From Micavibrio aeruginosavorus ARL-13 (GTDB taxonomy: Bacteria; Pseudomonadota; Alphaproteobacteria; Micavibrionales; Micavibrionaceae), in NCBI RefSeq assembly GCF_000226315.1, contig NC_016026.1, forward strand, positions 62,001 to 126,000: a DNA stretch of 64,000 nt, read 5' to 3'. A program made the translations under genes and the position numbers. This document shows, piece after piece, positions 55,011 to 64,000 of the stretch. Position 1 is the stretch's first letter. Each line of letters begins with the position of its first letter. The notes beneath the pieces were generated by a model, which ran no database searches, was not told the origin of the DNA, and worked only from the letters and a program-made list of their open reading frames with translations.

Positions 55011-56159
55011 TTATCTTTCTTCGGCAGATTCCAGCCTTTCAACCCGGTGACGCAGGTCCGTGTTTTGTGTCCGCAAGACATCGTTTGCGATTTTCAGTTC
55101 TTGTACTGCTTTGACCAAGGGGACCACCACGGTGGAATAGCTCATGGACTTTGCGTTCCGAACAACTTCTTTTGTGCCGTTTTCCATCGTGATTTCAGTA
55201 TCCGGGCCATACCCAACCAACTCCGGAAGGATCGGTTCAACGTCCTGTGCGATAAATCCCATTTCCGCCTTTCCGGCCGATTTAACGTCGCGCCAATGAT
55301 ACCGCACGGGGCGCAGCTGCATAATGGCCTCCAACCCGTCTTTATCACCCAGCGGCGTGATCTCCTTTTTCAATCGCCTGTCGGACGCGCTCGACCAGGC
55401 TCTGTTTCCACCGCATCCGTAGGTGTTTACCGCAAAACAGTAAATTGCGTATCCTGTGCTGCTGTTGCTGAGGGCGTAAAGGCCATAATTGGTGCCACTG
55501 TTGGATGCCGCATAAGCGTACACGCCGTATCCTGTGGGGCTGTCTGAATGTCCTTGGACGCCGTAATTGACATCGGATGTTGATGATGTGCGCCCATAGA
55601 CACCGGTTGCCCCGTAACCGTTACCGCTATTGGTGCCGTAAATGGCGGCTGAGCTGGATGATGCCGTTGTAATCGCAACGGATAATAATCTTCCGGTCGC
55701 TGTTGATGATGTGATGGATAATCCGGGGCTGGATGTAATCCCATCCCATGTCCATGTTTGAGGATAGTTGGCGTTATTGATTGTGTTGGATGCTGTGGCT
55801 GGGGTCAGGCTTGAAATTGCGGCCGCGCCCATGCTGACCCATGCTGTTCCGTTGCAAAAACTCCATGTCGATACCCCGTTGTAGCGCAGTCGGCCCAGTT
55901 TCTCCGTTGTGCATGATGTCGCATCGTTCCCAATTTGCAGGAGAGATGTTCCCGCCGTGCTTTGCTCCAGCGCGTTTTGCCATGTCGTGCCGTTGCATAT
56001 CAATGTGCGGCTTGGGATTTGTTCCGGTCCGCCGGTTTGTCGAACCTCACCATTCACGCTGCACGAATCACCGGGCTGCGCTTCGGCGGCCAGTGCGGGA
56101 ATCGGAAAAAAAGACAAAAGGGCCCATAAAAAAATGGGAAAAAGGGCGTAAAAGCGCAT
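55011..56159 (-). CDS. Exported S74-type autocleaving (tail-fibre-like) protein
   Basis: A 382-residue protein with signal peptide (hydrophobic stretch ending A-L-A-A-E). Residues about 28-115 hold two Cys/Trp modules (I-C-N-G-T-T-W-Q and F-C-N-G-T-A-W-V-S) like those in the gene at the window start. A Ser/Thr/Gly-rich fibre-like region follows (G-V-Y-G-R-T-S, G-Y-G-V-Y-A-Y repeats). The C-terminal 100 residues, S-S-A-S-D-R-R-L-K-K-E-I-T-P-L with G-F-I-A-Q-D-V-E, are a peptidase S74 intramolecular chaperone domain that trims itself after trimer assembly in phage tail fibres and some adhesins. ATG 56159 is chosen for the signal peptide; the frame extends to 56285. Confidence 0.85.
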   Translation of the reverse strand: MRFYALFPIFLWALLSFFPIPALAAEAQPGDSCSVNGEVRQTGGPEQIPSRTLICNGTTWQNALEQSTAGTSLLQIGNDATSCTTEKLGRLRYNGVSTWSFCNGTAWVSMGAAAISSLTPATASNTINNANYPQTWTWDGITSSPGLSITSSTATGRLLSVAITTASSSSAAIYGTNSGNGYGATGVYGRTSSTSDVNYGVQGHSDSPTGYGVYAYAASNSGTNYGLYALSNSSTGYAIYCFAVNTYGCGGNRAWSSASDRRLKKEITPLGDKDGLEAIMQLRPVRYHWRDVKSAGKAEMGFIAQDVEPILPELVGYGPDTEITMENGTKEVVRNAKSMSYSTVVVPLVKAVQELKIANDVLRTQNTDLRHRVERLESAEER

Positions 56160-56345
56160 CGCGAGTGATAACAATATTATAAATAAATATCTGCGCGAGC
56201 TTTCAATGGCAGCTTTGGGACGCTGCGGCTTAGCGCTATCACTCTGATTCCGGCACCAACGCCAAAGGCTTTCGAGGCCTTGCAATGTGGAACCGATTAT
56301 AGGCGGCTTTTTTATTCCTTCAAGAGGGATTTTTGCGGACGCATT

Positions 56346-58169
56346 TTACTGCGCCGCAACGGCATCACCATCAATAAAATGCTCCGACTGCATCGCCCAT
56401 AGTTTTGCGAACGTACCGTTTTTGGCCAGCAGTTCGGCGAAGCCGCCGTTTTCAACGATCTCCCCATTTTCCATGACGATCAGATTGTCGGCATGTTTCA
56501 CGGTCGACAGGCGGTGGGCGATGATGACCATGGTTTTTCCGGCGAAGGCCGTTTCCATCGCGGTCTGGATCACCTGTTCCGACAGGGAATCCAGCGCCGA
56601 TGTTGCCTCATCAAAAATAATCAAATCGGCATCGCGCACAAACGCCCGGGCAATACCCAGACGTTGGCGTTGCCCGCCGGACAATTTGATCCCGCGTTCG
56701 CCAATCATCGTGGCATCCCCATCGGGCAGGCTGGCAATCAATTCATCCAACGCGGCATGTTTCAGGGCGCGTTGGTATAAATCTTCGTCGACAGCGTCGA
56801 TGCGGTCGAGCAAGATGTTGTCGCGGATGGTGATGTTAAACAATTCCACATCCTGCGGCACCAATGCGATACGGTTCAACCATTCATGCCCCGGAACATT
56901 GTTCAAATTGGCATTGCCGACGGTGATGGTGCCGGTTTCGGGCAACATCTGTTTCATCAACATGCGGACCAATGTTGATTTGCCCGCACCGCTGCGCCCG
57001 GTCAGGGCGATGGTTTTCCCGCGCGGAATGATCAGGTTGATATTGTGCAGGGCATGGCCCTTCTGCCCGTCATAGGTGAAATTGACATTGTTGAAACGAA
57101 TATCATTCCAATCGGCGGGCAGGGATTGGGCGGGGGCGAAATCCATCATCTGCGGCTTTTCGCGCAGCGTTTCGGATATGCGCATAAACCCGTTGCGGTA
57201 TTCCAGGAACTGATCCTGCATATAGACCATTTCTTCCAGGCGGGACCACAAATTGAACATCAGGAAGAACACGGTCGCAAACGCCCCGGCGCTCAACCAC
57301 CCGCCAAACATACCGGACAGGCACAGGCCAAGGGTCAGGACGATCCAGAAAAACGCCGTCATGTTCAAAACCGTCCATTTGAAATAGGTGATTTTGAACA
57401 CATCGCGCATGGCGAAATGGGCATCGGCTTCGTGGCGCTGGGCTTGCTCGTCGATATAGGCACCCATGTTAAACGCCTTCACCGTACGCACCGCGCCGAC
57501 AAATTCGTAAACGCGGGCGGTCAACTTCTCCAGCATCTTGTTATGGCGGTCGTGCATTTTCGGCAAATTGCGCGCCGTATAAACGCCCACCGCCATAAAG
57601 GTGACGATAAACCCGGCATAGAGCAGCAGGAAGTAAAACGGTGCGTCGATCAGGATGACGGACGCAAAAATACCAATCACACTGCCCACGAACGGGACCA
57701 GTGACCATTTATAAATGTTATAAAGCTGTTTCAACGATGATCGCGCCGTGGTGATGCGCTGCATCTTGCTGCCCGATCCTTGCGATTCGTGCCAGTTGAG
57801 TGACAGGCGGTTCATGTGCCGCACGGAAAACAACGCCATGCTGCGATTCAAGCGATCTTCCATCGCCGCTTCGTTCAGGAACAAGCCCATGGAGATCAGC
57901 GCCAGGCCATAGGCCACCATATACGGTACGATCATCCACATCAGGCGGGACGGGTTTTCCATCGCCCAGCCTTCTTCAAATCCCTTGATGGTGATACCGA
58001 TGAAAAACGGCATCATGGCCAGCACGGCAAATCGCACTATGCGTAATGCGGTAAACATGAAAAATGTTTTGCGATAGGGCCGCAAGAAAAACCACAACCA
58101 GCGCAGAAACGACGCCGATTCCGCGGGTAAATCGCGTTCGTCAGGCAGGATGAATTGTGGGTCTTGCAT
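56346..58169 (-). CDS. ABC half-transporter (permease plus ATPase)
   Basis: A 607-residue inner-membrane exporter-type ABC protein. About six transmembrane helices (residues 30-330) are followed by the ATPase domain with L-T-G-R-S-G-A-G-K-S-T (Walker A), L-S-G-G-Q-R-Q-R-L (signature) and L-I-I-F-D-E-A-T-S-A-L-D (Walker B). Family resemblance is to MsbA/lipid or multidrug exporters, substrate unknown. ATG 58169 with GGAG upstream is used; the frame start at 58256 would translate the palindromic repeat at 58231-58302 and is rejected. Confidence 0.88.
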   Translation of the reverse strand: MQDPQFILPDERDLPAESASFLRWLWFFLRPYRKTFFMFTALRIVRFAVLAMMPFFIGITIKGFEEGWAMENPSRLMWMIVPYMVAYGLALISMGLFLNEAAMEDRLNRSMALFSVRHMNRLSLNWHESQGSGSKMQRITTARSSLKQLYNIYKWSLVPFVGSVIGIFASVILIDAPFYFLLLYAGFIVTFMAVGVYTARNLPKMHDRHNKMLEKLTARVYEFVGAVRTVKAFNMGAYIDEQAQRHEADAHFAMRDVFKITYFKWTVLNMTAFFWIVLTLGLCLSGMFGGWLSAGAFATVFFLMFNLWSRLEEMVYMQDQFLEYRNGFMRISETLREKPQMMDFAPAQSLPADWNDIRFNNVNFTYDGQKGHALHNINLIIPRGKTIALTGRSGAGKSTLVRMLMKQMLPETGTITVGNANLNNVPGHEWLNRIALVPQDVELFNITIRDNILLDRIDAVDEDLYQRALKHAALDELIASLPDGDATMIGERGIKLSGGQRQRLGIARAFVRDADLIIFDEATSALDSLSEQVIQTAMETAFAGKTMVIIAHRLSTVKHADNLIVMENGEIVENGGFAELLAKNGTFAKLWAMQSEHFIDGDAVAAQ

Positions 58170-58230
58170 GGGTTTTACTCCGGTTTTTATGATTGTTTTC
58201 AACATGGTGCGCGCTGTCTCCCCACCTCTA

Positions 58231-58302
58231 GCATCCCCGCGAAAGCGGGGATCCAAGCGATATGCGGGGCCACACTCTGGATTCCCGCCTTCGCGGGAAT
58301 GC
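58231..58302. repeat. Imperfect inverted repeat (REP/dRS3-like) upstream of the ABC gene
   Basis: Arms 58231-58255 and 58278-58302 are near-complementary 25-mers (three mismatches), each with its own inner palindrome. Same family as 50164-50236. Confidence 0.85.
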
Positions 58303-58370
58303 CGAACAAAAGAAAAAATCGTCGTGTGCGCCGCGCGCGTCGTGTTGTGTATTTCTTGCAGTCATAAGAC

Positions 58371-58394
58371 AATCCCGGCTTTCGCCGGGATGAC
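58371..58394. repeat. Half-size palindromic repeat
   Basis: ATCCCGGC-TTTC-GCCGGGAT palindrome, flanked by GTCAT (58361-58365) and ATGAC (58390-58394). It lies just downstream of trxA (on the minus strand) and could act as its terminator. Confidence 0.7.
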
Positions 58395-58425
58395 TCAAAA
58401 TTTTAAATGTGAACGTGGCGCGATC

Positions 58426-58743
58426 TTAAACGACCGAAGCAACCCATTCGTTCAGTTGCGTTTTGGACATCGACCCAACGCGGGTATCAACAACCTGACC
58501 ACCCTTGAACACCATAAAGGTCGGGATGCCGCGCACGCCGTATTTCGTCGGAGCGTTCGGGCTTTCGTCGATGTTCACCTTGACGACTTTGACCTTCTCG
58601 CCCATTTCGTTGGCCAGTTCATCAACCAGCGGACCCATCGCCTTGCACGGGCCACACCATTCGGCCCAGAAATCAACAACGACCGGGCCGTCGGCTTTCA
58701 GGACTTCGGTTTCAAAATTTTGGTCGGATACTTTATGGGTCAT
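58426..58743 (-). CDS. trxA: Thioredoxin
   Basis: Cytoplasmic dithiol reductant of 105 residues with the active site W-C-G-P-C-K at 29-34 and cis-Pro in G-I-P-T-F. It is downstream of addA, a common alphaproteobacterial arrangement. Confidence 0.97.
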   Translation of the reverse strand: MTHKVSDQNFETEVLKADGPVVVDFWAEWCGPCKAMGPLVDELANEMGEKVKVVKVNIDESPNAPTKYGVRGIPTFMVFKGGQVVDTRVGSMSKTQLNEWVASVV

Positions 58744-58850
58744 GGCCCGTTCCTCTCTTCGGATGAATGAATTCTGTACCTTTTAATATGGTCGCTTGGC
58801 GTGCGGGGTCAAGGGTCGTGCGTCTTTTCCATCCACATTCCCCCTGTTTC

Positions 58851-58953
58851 GTCACCCCGGAAAAGGCGTATAGCCTTTATCCGGGGTTTGTGCCGCGATG
58901 GATAGGGCACGGCCAAAATCCCGGATAATCCCTGACGGGATTTCCGGGATGAC
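58851..58953. repeat. Compound inverted repeat between trxA and addA
   Basis: GTCACCCCGG (58851-58860) and CCGGGATGAC (58944-58953) bracket inner hairpins such as AAAAGGC-GTATA-GCCTTT (58861-58878) and GTGCC/GGCAC. The outer arms resemble the flanks of the 58371 element, suggesting a related repeat family. Confidence 0.65.
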
Positions 58954-58979
58954 GGTTTTGGATGAGGATGCTCTTTAGG

Positions 58980-61900
58980 TTATTTATTTTCCAGAATCTC
59001 CATCAGCCGCATCCCGTCGGTCCACAGCAGGGCCGTGCGAATCACCCGGTCTGGGTAGATTTTGCGGATGATGGCGGCATAGGCCCGCATCTGCTTGCGG
59101 TAGAGAGGGGCCACATCCTTCTGGTCCAGCGGTGGTGGGCGGTTGGTCTTATAATCAATGATCCATACTGCATCATTTGTGATCGCCAGACGGTCAATCT
59201 GCCCGCTGATCAATTGCCCATCGACATATCCGGTCACCGGCACCTCGGCCATGGTGCCGGGGGCGAACAGGGGCGCAAATTGTGGATCATCCAAAATCGC
59301 CATGACTTCGGTCACGATGCCGTCGCGCACACTGTGCGGTAAATCCTGTTTCGCCACATGCTGGCGGGCGGCATCCATGCGGGCGCCGGCCGGCATGTCG
59401 GGCAGGATTTGTAACAAGCGGTGCGTCACAATCCCGCGACGGAACCGGTACGGGTCATCCCCCTGCAACGGGGACCGCGCGGCGGGTTCGGCATCGTCGG
59501 GGCGTGATGGCATCAATGTCGTTGGCGCGCCGGGTTCGGTGGGGGCGGCGCGGTCAACCCAATCCGGGGCGGCTGCGTCGGTGGTGTTGGTGGGTACATA
59601 TCCGGCTGTGCGCCTTTCATCGACGGGGCGCGTTTGCGGGTTGGATATGCGGCGAATGGGATCATCGAAACCGGGATGATTGACGGTTTCAACATCATCC
59701 ATCCGGTCAAACGCATCGGATATCAGTTGATACCAGCTATCCTCCAGCCGGGCGCGTTTTTTCTTCGCCGCGGCGATAATCAACTGGTCCTCCGCCCGCG
59801 TCATGGCGACGTAGAGCAGGCGGCGTTCTTCCTCCGCCTCTGCCGCGTCAATGCAGCCTTGCGCGGTGGTGTAGGCGCGCGGCGCTTCGGCCTTGCGCGT
59901 CGTCCATAATGGCGCGGCCAATCCGGTTTTACGGGGCCACAGAACGGGCACATCTTTCTTCCCGCCACTGCCCTTGATCGTATCGGGCAGGATGACGACG
60001 GGGGCTTGTAGTCCTTTGGACGCATGCACGGTCATAATCCGCACCTGATCGCCCGCATCATCCATTTCGCGCTTTAGCTGGGTGTTCGTGCGGTCCTGCA
60101 CCTGCACGAAATCCTGCAGGGACGGAACATGGGTGCGCTCAAACGACAGCGTGTTGTTAATGAATTCCTGCAACGGGTCCAGCGCCTCATGCCCCAGCCG
60201 CGCAATCAAGGCGTGGTGGCCGCTTTTGGAATCGGCGGGGCAAGGTGTTTGCAGAAGGCGCGTGAAAAATTCATACGGGCGTAGCAAGCTGCCATCACGC
60301 AAACGATCATTCAGCCACGCAGTCACCGGATCATCACCCGCGCGGGCGCGCAGGGCGGACCAGAGCGTTTGTGACCCCCGGTTCCACGCAATATGTTCCA
60401 ATCGCGCATCATCCCACCCGCATAATGGTGATTTCAGGATACAGGCCAGCGATAAATCATCCTCCGGCAACAACGCGAATCGCGCCACCGCCATCATATC
60501 CTGCACCACCAATTGGTCGTTCAGGACCATGCGGTCCACGCCGCTGACGGGGATGTTGCGGGATTTCAATTCGCGCACCAGCTTTGGCACGAAATCATTC
60601 CGGTTGCGGACCAGCACCAGAATATCCCCGGCCAGCAATGTGCGGCCCTTGGATTCCAGCATCATTGTGTCAATAGATGATGCAATATGATCCGCCACGC
60701 GGATGGCCAATTGGGTGCGCGCATCGATGGATGATGTACGCTCCAGCGGCAACACCCAATCGTCTTTGCCTTTGTCTTTTTCCGGCTCGTGCAAAATCGG
60801 CCAGATTTCAACCGACCCGGCCTGTCCAATCCGGTGCGCGGTGTGGGTGATAATGTCATCGGCCACGCCCTGTAACACGGGCGGTGGGCTGAATGTTTCA
60901 TCGGTTGCCCGCAAAACGGATGTGGTGGACCGGAATGACACGTTCAATCCAACATCCCGCCACCACGTCGCATTCATGGCGCGCACGCGCGCGGCGAAAT
61001 TTTTGCGCATGGTCTGGAACCCATCGCGGTCGGCGCGTTGGAATCCGTAAATGGATTGTTTTTCATCACCAACGAAAAACAATGTACGGGCCAAATGCTC
61101 CGCATCATCGCGGCCACGCCCGGACAGGAAATCATCACTCAACGCCCGGATAATCGCCCATTGTTCGGGGTTCGTATCCTGCGCCTCATCGACCAGAATA
61201 TGGTCCAGCCCCTGATCCAGCTTGAACATCACCCATGGGGCGATGGTGTCGGCATCCATGCCCATCGTCTGACCCTGCAGCAAGGACAGCGTGCGCAAAA
61301 TCTGATCATCGAAATCCAATGCGGAATGGCGGGCCTTGATGGCGGCATAATCGCGCAACACCGCCCCGCCGAACGATAACAAATCACTGGTCGCCCGGGC
61401 GGATGCGACGGCGCGCAATGTTTCGTTAAGGGTGATCAACCGTTCGGCTTCGGCAATCAATGTCGGTTCGCAATTGGCATCCGCATCCTTCGCACCCTTG
61501 GTGGCGATGCGGGCCAGAACGGTTCCGGCTTTGGTCAGGAAAATACCCGTATAGGCCTCAAATTTCTCTGCCCGGACGTGCGCGGGTGATTCCAGCCAAT
61601 CCTGTAATAATCCCGCGCGCTCAACATCGGTCTTTGTGCCTTGATTGAGTGCCCGACACGCCGCCCATAAATCATCCTTGGCGAATGATGTATCGGCGCA
61701 TGCATTCAAAATAAACTGGTCGCGGTCCAATGTGGGATCAATGCCCAGAATATCGCACACGGCGCGGTGTAATGTGTCCGCATCCGGATGGGTGCGCATG
61801 GTGTGTTCCAGCGCGCCGCGTTCGGACAATAATGCGGCCAGTTGGGTATCCATCTGCTCTTCATTCAAAATGCGGGTCAGGCGGCGGACGATATTGTGCA

Positions 61901-62492
61901 AATCACCGTGCATGTCATCGCGCGCAGTTCTTAAAACCTGATCCCGCGCCATGGCGATCAACCGTTTGGCTTCGTCATCTTCCAGCGTTTTAAAATCGGG
62001 CGACAGCCCCGCTTCCAACGGAAACCGCCCCAGAATGCTTTTGCAAAACGCGTGAATGGTCGTGATGTTTAATCCACCGGGGGCGTCGACCACGCGGGCG
62101 AATAATTGCCGGGCGGCGACCATTTGGTCGGCATCCGGGTCCTGGCCAATCAAATCGCGCAATGTGGCGTGTAACTTCTCATCGTCCATTACCGCCCATT
62201 CGCCCAAGCGTTTGGACAGGCGCAGGCGCATTTCACTTGCCGCTGCTTTGGTGAAAGTCAGGCACAAAATGCGGTGCGGGGCGCACGCGCTGGCGGTGCC
62301 CTGGCCCGGGCGCGGCAACAAAATGCGCAAGACGCGATCGGTCAGAACCTTGGTCTTTCCCGATCCGGCGGATGCGCCCACCCATACGTGGGCGGCAGGG
62401 TCGGATGCTTGCGCCTGCAACGATGCGGCGTGGGCGCTGGCGGCCTGTGGTGATTGATCGGGCTTCTCTGCTGCGGACGATTTCGGGTTCAT
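58980..62492 (-). CDS. addA: Double-strand break repair helicase-nuclease AddA
   Basis: Helicase-nuclease subunit of the AddAB complex (alternative to RecBCD), resecting double-strand breaks for RecA. Walker A G-A-S-A-G-S-G-K-T at 39-47, V-D-E-A-Q-D-T-N-P (Walker B), F-V-G-D-E-K-Q-S-I-Y-G-F, and V-H-A-S-K-G-L-Q are SF1 helicase motifs. The C-terminal nuclease has G-Q-I-D-R-L ... I-I-D-Y-K-T-N-R-P, the PD-(D/E)XK catalytic motif. Length 1170. The start overlaps addB's stop (ATGA), so they are translationally coupled. Confidence 0.97.
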   Translation of the reverse strand: MNPKSSAAEKPDQSPQAASAHAASLQAQASDPAAHVWVGASAGSGKTKVLTDRVLRILLPRPGQGTASACAPHRILCLTFTKAAASEMRLRLSKRLGEWAVMDDEKLHATLRDLIGQDPDADQMVAARQLFARVVDAPGGLNITTIHAFCKSILGRFPLEAGLSPDFKTLEDDEAKRLIAMARDQVLRTARDDMHGDLHNIVRRLTRILNEEQMDTQLAALLSERGALEHTMRTHPDADTLHRAVCDILGIDPTLDRDQFILNACADTSFAKDDLWAACRALNQGTKTDVERAGLLQDWLESPAHVRAEKFEAYTGIFLTKAGTVLARIATKGAKDADANCEPTLIAEAERLITLNETLRAVASARATSDLLSFGGAVLRDYAAIKARHSALDFDDQILRTLSLLQGQTMGMDADTIAPWVMFKLDQGLDHILVDEAQDTNPEQWAIIRALSDDFLSGRGRDDAEHLARTLFFVGDEKQSIYGFQRADRDGFQTMRKNFAARVRAMNATWWRDVGLNVSFRSTTSVLRATDETFSPPPVLQGVADDIITHTAHRIGQAGSVEIWPILHEPEKDKGKDDWVLPLERTSSIDARTQLAIRVADHIASSIDTMMLESKGRTLLAGDILVLVRNRNDFVPKLVRELKSRNIPVSGVDRMVLNDQLVVQDMMAVARFALLPEDDLSLACILKSPLCGWDDARLEHIAWNRGSQTLWSALRARAGDDPVTAWLNDRLRDGSLLRPYEFFTRLLQTPCPADSKSGHHALIARLGHEALDPLQEFINNTLSFERTHVPSLQDFVQVQDRTNTQLKREMDDAGDQVRIMTVHASKGLQAPVVILPDTIKGSGGKKDVPVLWPRKTGLAAPLWTTRKAEAPRAYTTAQGCIDAAEAEEERRLLYVAMTRAEDQLIIAAAKKKRARLEDSWYQLISDAFDRMDDVETVNHPGFDDPIRRISNPQTRPVDERRTAGYVPTNTTDAAAPDWVDRAAPTEPGAPTTLMPSRPDDAEPAARSPLQGDDPYRFRRGIVTHRLLQILPDMPAGARMDAARQHVAKQDLPHSVRDGIVTEVMAILDDPQFAPLFAPGTMAEVPVTGYVDGQLISGQIDRLAITNDAVWIIDYKTNRPPPLDQKDVAPLYRKQMRAYAAIIRKIYPDRVIRTALLWTDGMRLMEILENK

Positions 62493-64000
62493 GCCGCATC
62501 CTCCGCTTCATCATCCGCATCGCTCAACACCACCCATTCCTGCACACGGGCCAGTTGATCGTAATCACGATATTTGGGTGCGTTCGCCGGGTTGGGCAGG
62601 CTGTAATACGGCGTTGCCGGGTTTTTGAATGCGGTGACCAGATCGCGCAATCCGTTATGGGCATAGGTGGCCAGATGCACGGCATCGCCTTCTTCTATGT
62701 TCAGAATGGTGGGGTTCTTCCGGCCCGATCCATCCCATGCGGTAAAAGCGCGCAGTCCATCGACGCTGGGTTTCGGCCCGCTATCGTTAAACCCGCCATG
62801 CAGAATCATCGCCCCTTCCAATGGCAATTGCGGGGCCAATCCGGCCTCGATCGCTTTTTTGCTGGGCAATGTTCCGGTTTTGTAATCAATCACGGTGGCG
62901 CGGCCATCGATCGTGCTGCGGTCAATGCGGTCGGCCTTGGCGGTCAGGGTAAAAACGCTGCCATCATCCAAGGAAATCGGTAATGTTCCTGTGGCCTCCA
63001 GCGCCCATGGTTTGGAATGGATGCGCTGCGCGGTTTCTAGCGTAACGAAATGGTCAATCGCCGCTTCCATGCGCGGCCACCAGAACCCCCACAAACGTGG
63101 ATCATCCATGTGGGCTTTCATCTGGTCATGGGCCAGCGTGATTAAACGGCTTTGTGCATCATCCGGCCATTCGTGCATATGATCCGATACGAAATGTTCG
63201 AACACTTCATGGATCAACGTGCCGCGGCTAGCCGCATCTTCGGGCTTGTCCAGCATGTCCAGTTTGCGCAGGCGTAAAATCCGTTTGGCATACAGGGCAT
63301 AGGGATCGCGCATCCATGTTTCAATGTCGGTGACCGGCAATGTCATTGGGCGGCGATCGGCTGGTGGTGTCGGCGCGGGGCGCGTGGCGGCGGCAATGCG
63401 TGCACCATCATCGCTGAACATCCGCGCACGGTGCAGGGCGGGGTGGTCGTGCAAATGTTCGGGCGGGATATCGAGCGCCTGTAACACCGTATCCAGCCGT
63501 TGCAACCAGCGGGACGGAACGGTCGGCGTGCCATCCACCCGCTTGCTGCGGCTTAAATACACAGTGGGCGCGCAGAAACCGCAGGCAAAATCATGCGCGG
63601 CAAATCCGACCATTTGTTCCGTGGGCGGCAGGCCGAATTGCTTGCGCATCGGGCGCGACATCCACGGGTCATGGCCGGGATCGGGGGGCCATGTGCCATC
63701 GTTGAGTCCGGCCAGAATAACGCAATCGGCTTGGGTCATCCGTGCTTCGATCTGGCCCAGAATGGACAGGCGCGGGTGGGTGCCATAAGCGGGGCGGATG
63801 TTGACGCCCTCCATCATGCCGCTGATGATGGATAGATAATCATCCAGACTCATCGGCGGCATGGCGTTCATATCACCGGAAAAGGCCTGTGCCAGTTCGC
63901 CGTGCAATTCGGCCAGAACGGTGGCTGCCGCCTCGCCATCTTCGCCGGTCCAGATCGTATCGGCACGGCTTAAGTGCTCGGCTACCTTGATATGCGCGGT
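62489..64000 (-). CDS. addB: Double-strand break repair protein AddB (5' partial)
   Basis: The C-terminal ~500 residues of AddB, continuing beyond the window end with no stop up to 64000. The nuclease motif T-V-I-D-Y-K-T-G-T-L-P-S-K-K is visible, and an N-terminal helicase-like remnant region with V-I-L-A-G-L-N-D-G-T-W-P. AddB lacks an active helicase motor but has the second nuclease domain. Co-transcribed with addA and followed by trxA. Confidence 0.95.
   Translation of the reverse strand, partial: TAHIKVAEHLSRADTIWTGEDGEAAATVLAELHGELAQAFSGDMNAMPPMSLDDYLSIISGMMEGVNIRPAYGTHPRLSILGQIEARMTQADCVILAGLNDGTWPPDPGHDPWMSRPMRKQFGLPPTEQMVGFAAHDFACGFCAPTVYLSRSKRVDGTPTVPSRWLQRLDTVLQALDIPPEHLHDHPALHRARMFSDDGARIAAATRPAPTPPADRRPMTLPVTDIETWMRDPYALYAKRILRLRKLDMLDKPEDAASRGTLIHEVFEHFVSDHMHEWPDDAQSRLITLAHDQMKAHMDDPRLWGFWWPRMEAAIDHFVTLETAQRIHSKPWALEATGTLPISLDDGSVFTLTAKADRIDRSTIDGRATVIDYKTGTLPSKKAIEAGLAPQLPLEGAMILHGGFNDSGPKPSVDGLRAFTAWDGSGRKNPTILNIEEGDAVHLATYAHNGLRDLVTAFKNPATPYYSLPNPANAPKYRDYDQLARVQEWVVLSDADDEAEDAA

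Noticed and set aside
58170-58256. Extended N-terminus of the ABC half-transporter
   Set aside because: The extension translates a palindromic repeat; the ATG at 58169 has a better ribosome-binding site.

Overview
The window looks like a chromosomal segment of an alphaproteobacterium with moderately high GC. Supporting signs are the addB-addA-trxA order, an alphaproteobacterial-type serC, a complex I NDUFA9-like protein, a surA-rsmA pair and type I secretion adhesin genes. From memory, this gene content and abundance of RTX/type I secretion proteins fits Micavibrio-like (epibiotic predatory) bacteria. That assignment is an inference, and no search was run. Genes are dense, on both strands, and mostly housekeeping. 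There are no insertion sequences, integrases, CRISPR arrays or rRNA genes.

Layout. 1-7.7 kb: 3' end of an FG-GAP repeat surface protein, UvrD/PcrA helicase, NDUFA9-like protein, surA, rsmA, a CMP-kinase-like protein and an SDR oxidoreductase. 7.7-12.4 kb: ArsR-type regulator, two glycosyltransferases, an alpha/beta hydrolase, a small membrane protein and tRNA-Ser(GGA) with a strong terminator. 12.5-19.8 kb: two unrecognised proteins, a DUF305 protein under what looks like a CsoR-type copper-operator promoter, an MltF-like lytic transglycosylase, a beta carbonic anhydrase, a TIGR03862-type flavoprotein and a MATE exporter. 20-23.5 kb: two secreted RTX/beta-helix proteins with related C-terminal secretion domains. 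23.5-34.8 kb: RsmC-like methyltransferase, HAD nucleotidase, orphan ClpB-like AAA protein, the serine pathway (serB, serC, serA), a CheY-like regulator with a partner, TspO, succinate-semialdehyde dehydrogenase and a GFA-family protein.

35.3-50.1 kb is the most distinctive region. It holds a 2892-residue LapA/BapA-like adhesin with two von Willebrand A domains, its own promoter and terminator, followed by a complete type I secretion system: TolC-like outer-membrane protein, LapB-like ABC transporter and LapC/HlyD-like adaptor. A 140-residue unknown protein is embedded in that cluster. This apparatus probably exports the adhesin and the two proteins at 20-23.5 kb as well. Immediately downstream, in opposite orientation, lies an operon of four divergent SpoIIAA/STAS-like paralogues. 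A large palindromic repeat separates it from the secretion genes.

52-64 kb: thrS, infC (apparently starting at an AUC codon), a tail-fibre-like S74 autocleavage protein, an ABC half-transporter, trxA, addA and the 3' part of addB, which runs off the window. Palindromic GC-rich repeats cluster at 50.2, 58.2-58.4 and 58.9 kb.

Most notable for follow-up: the adhesin's nested domain insertions and LapG-like PAAG site, the four-gene SpoIIAA-like array beside the secretion genes, the double CsoR-like operator in the DUF305 promoter, the non-canonical infC start, and a Cys/Trp-rich module shared by two otherwise unrelated surface proteins.
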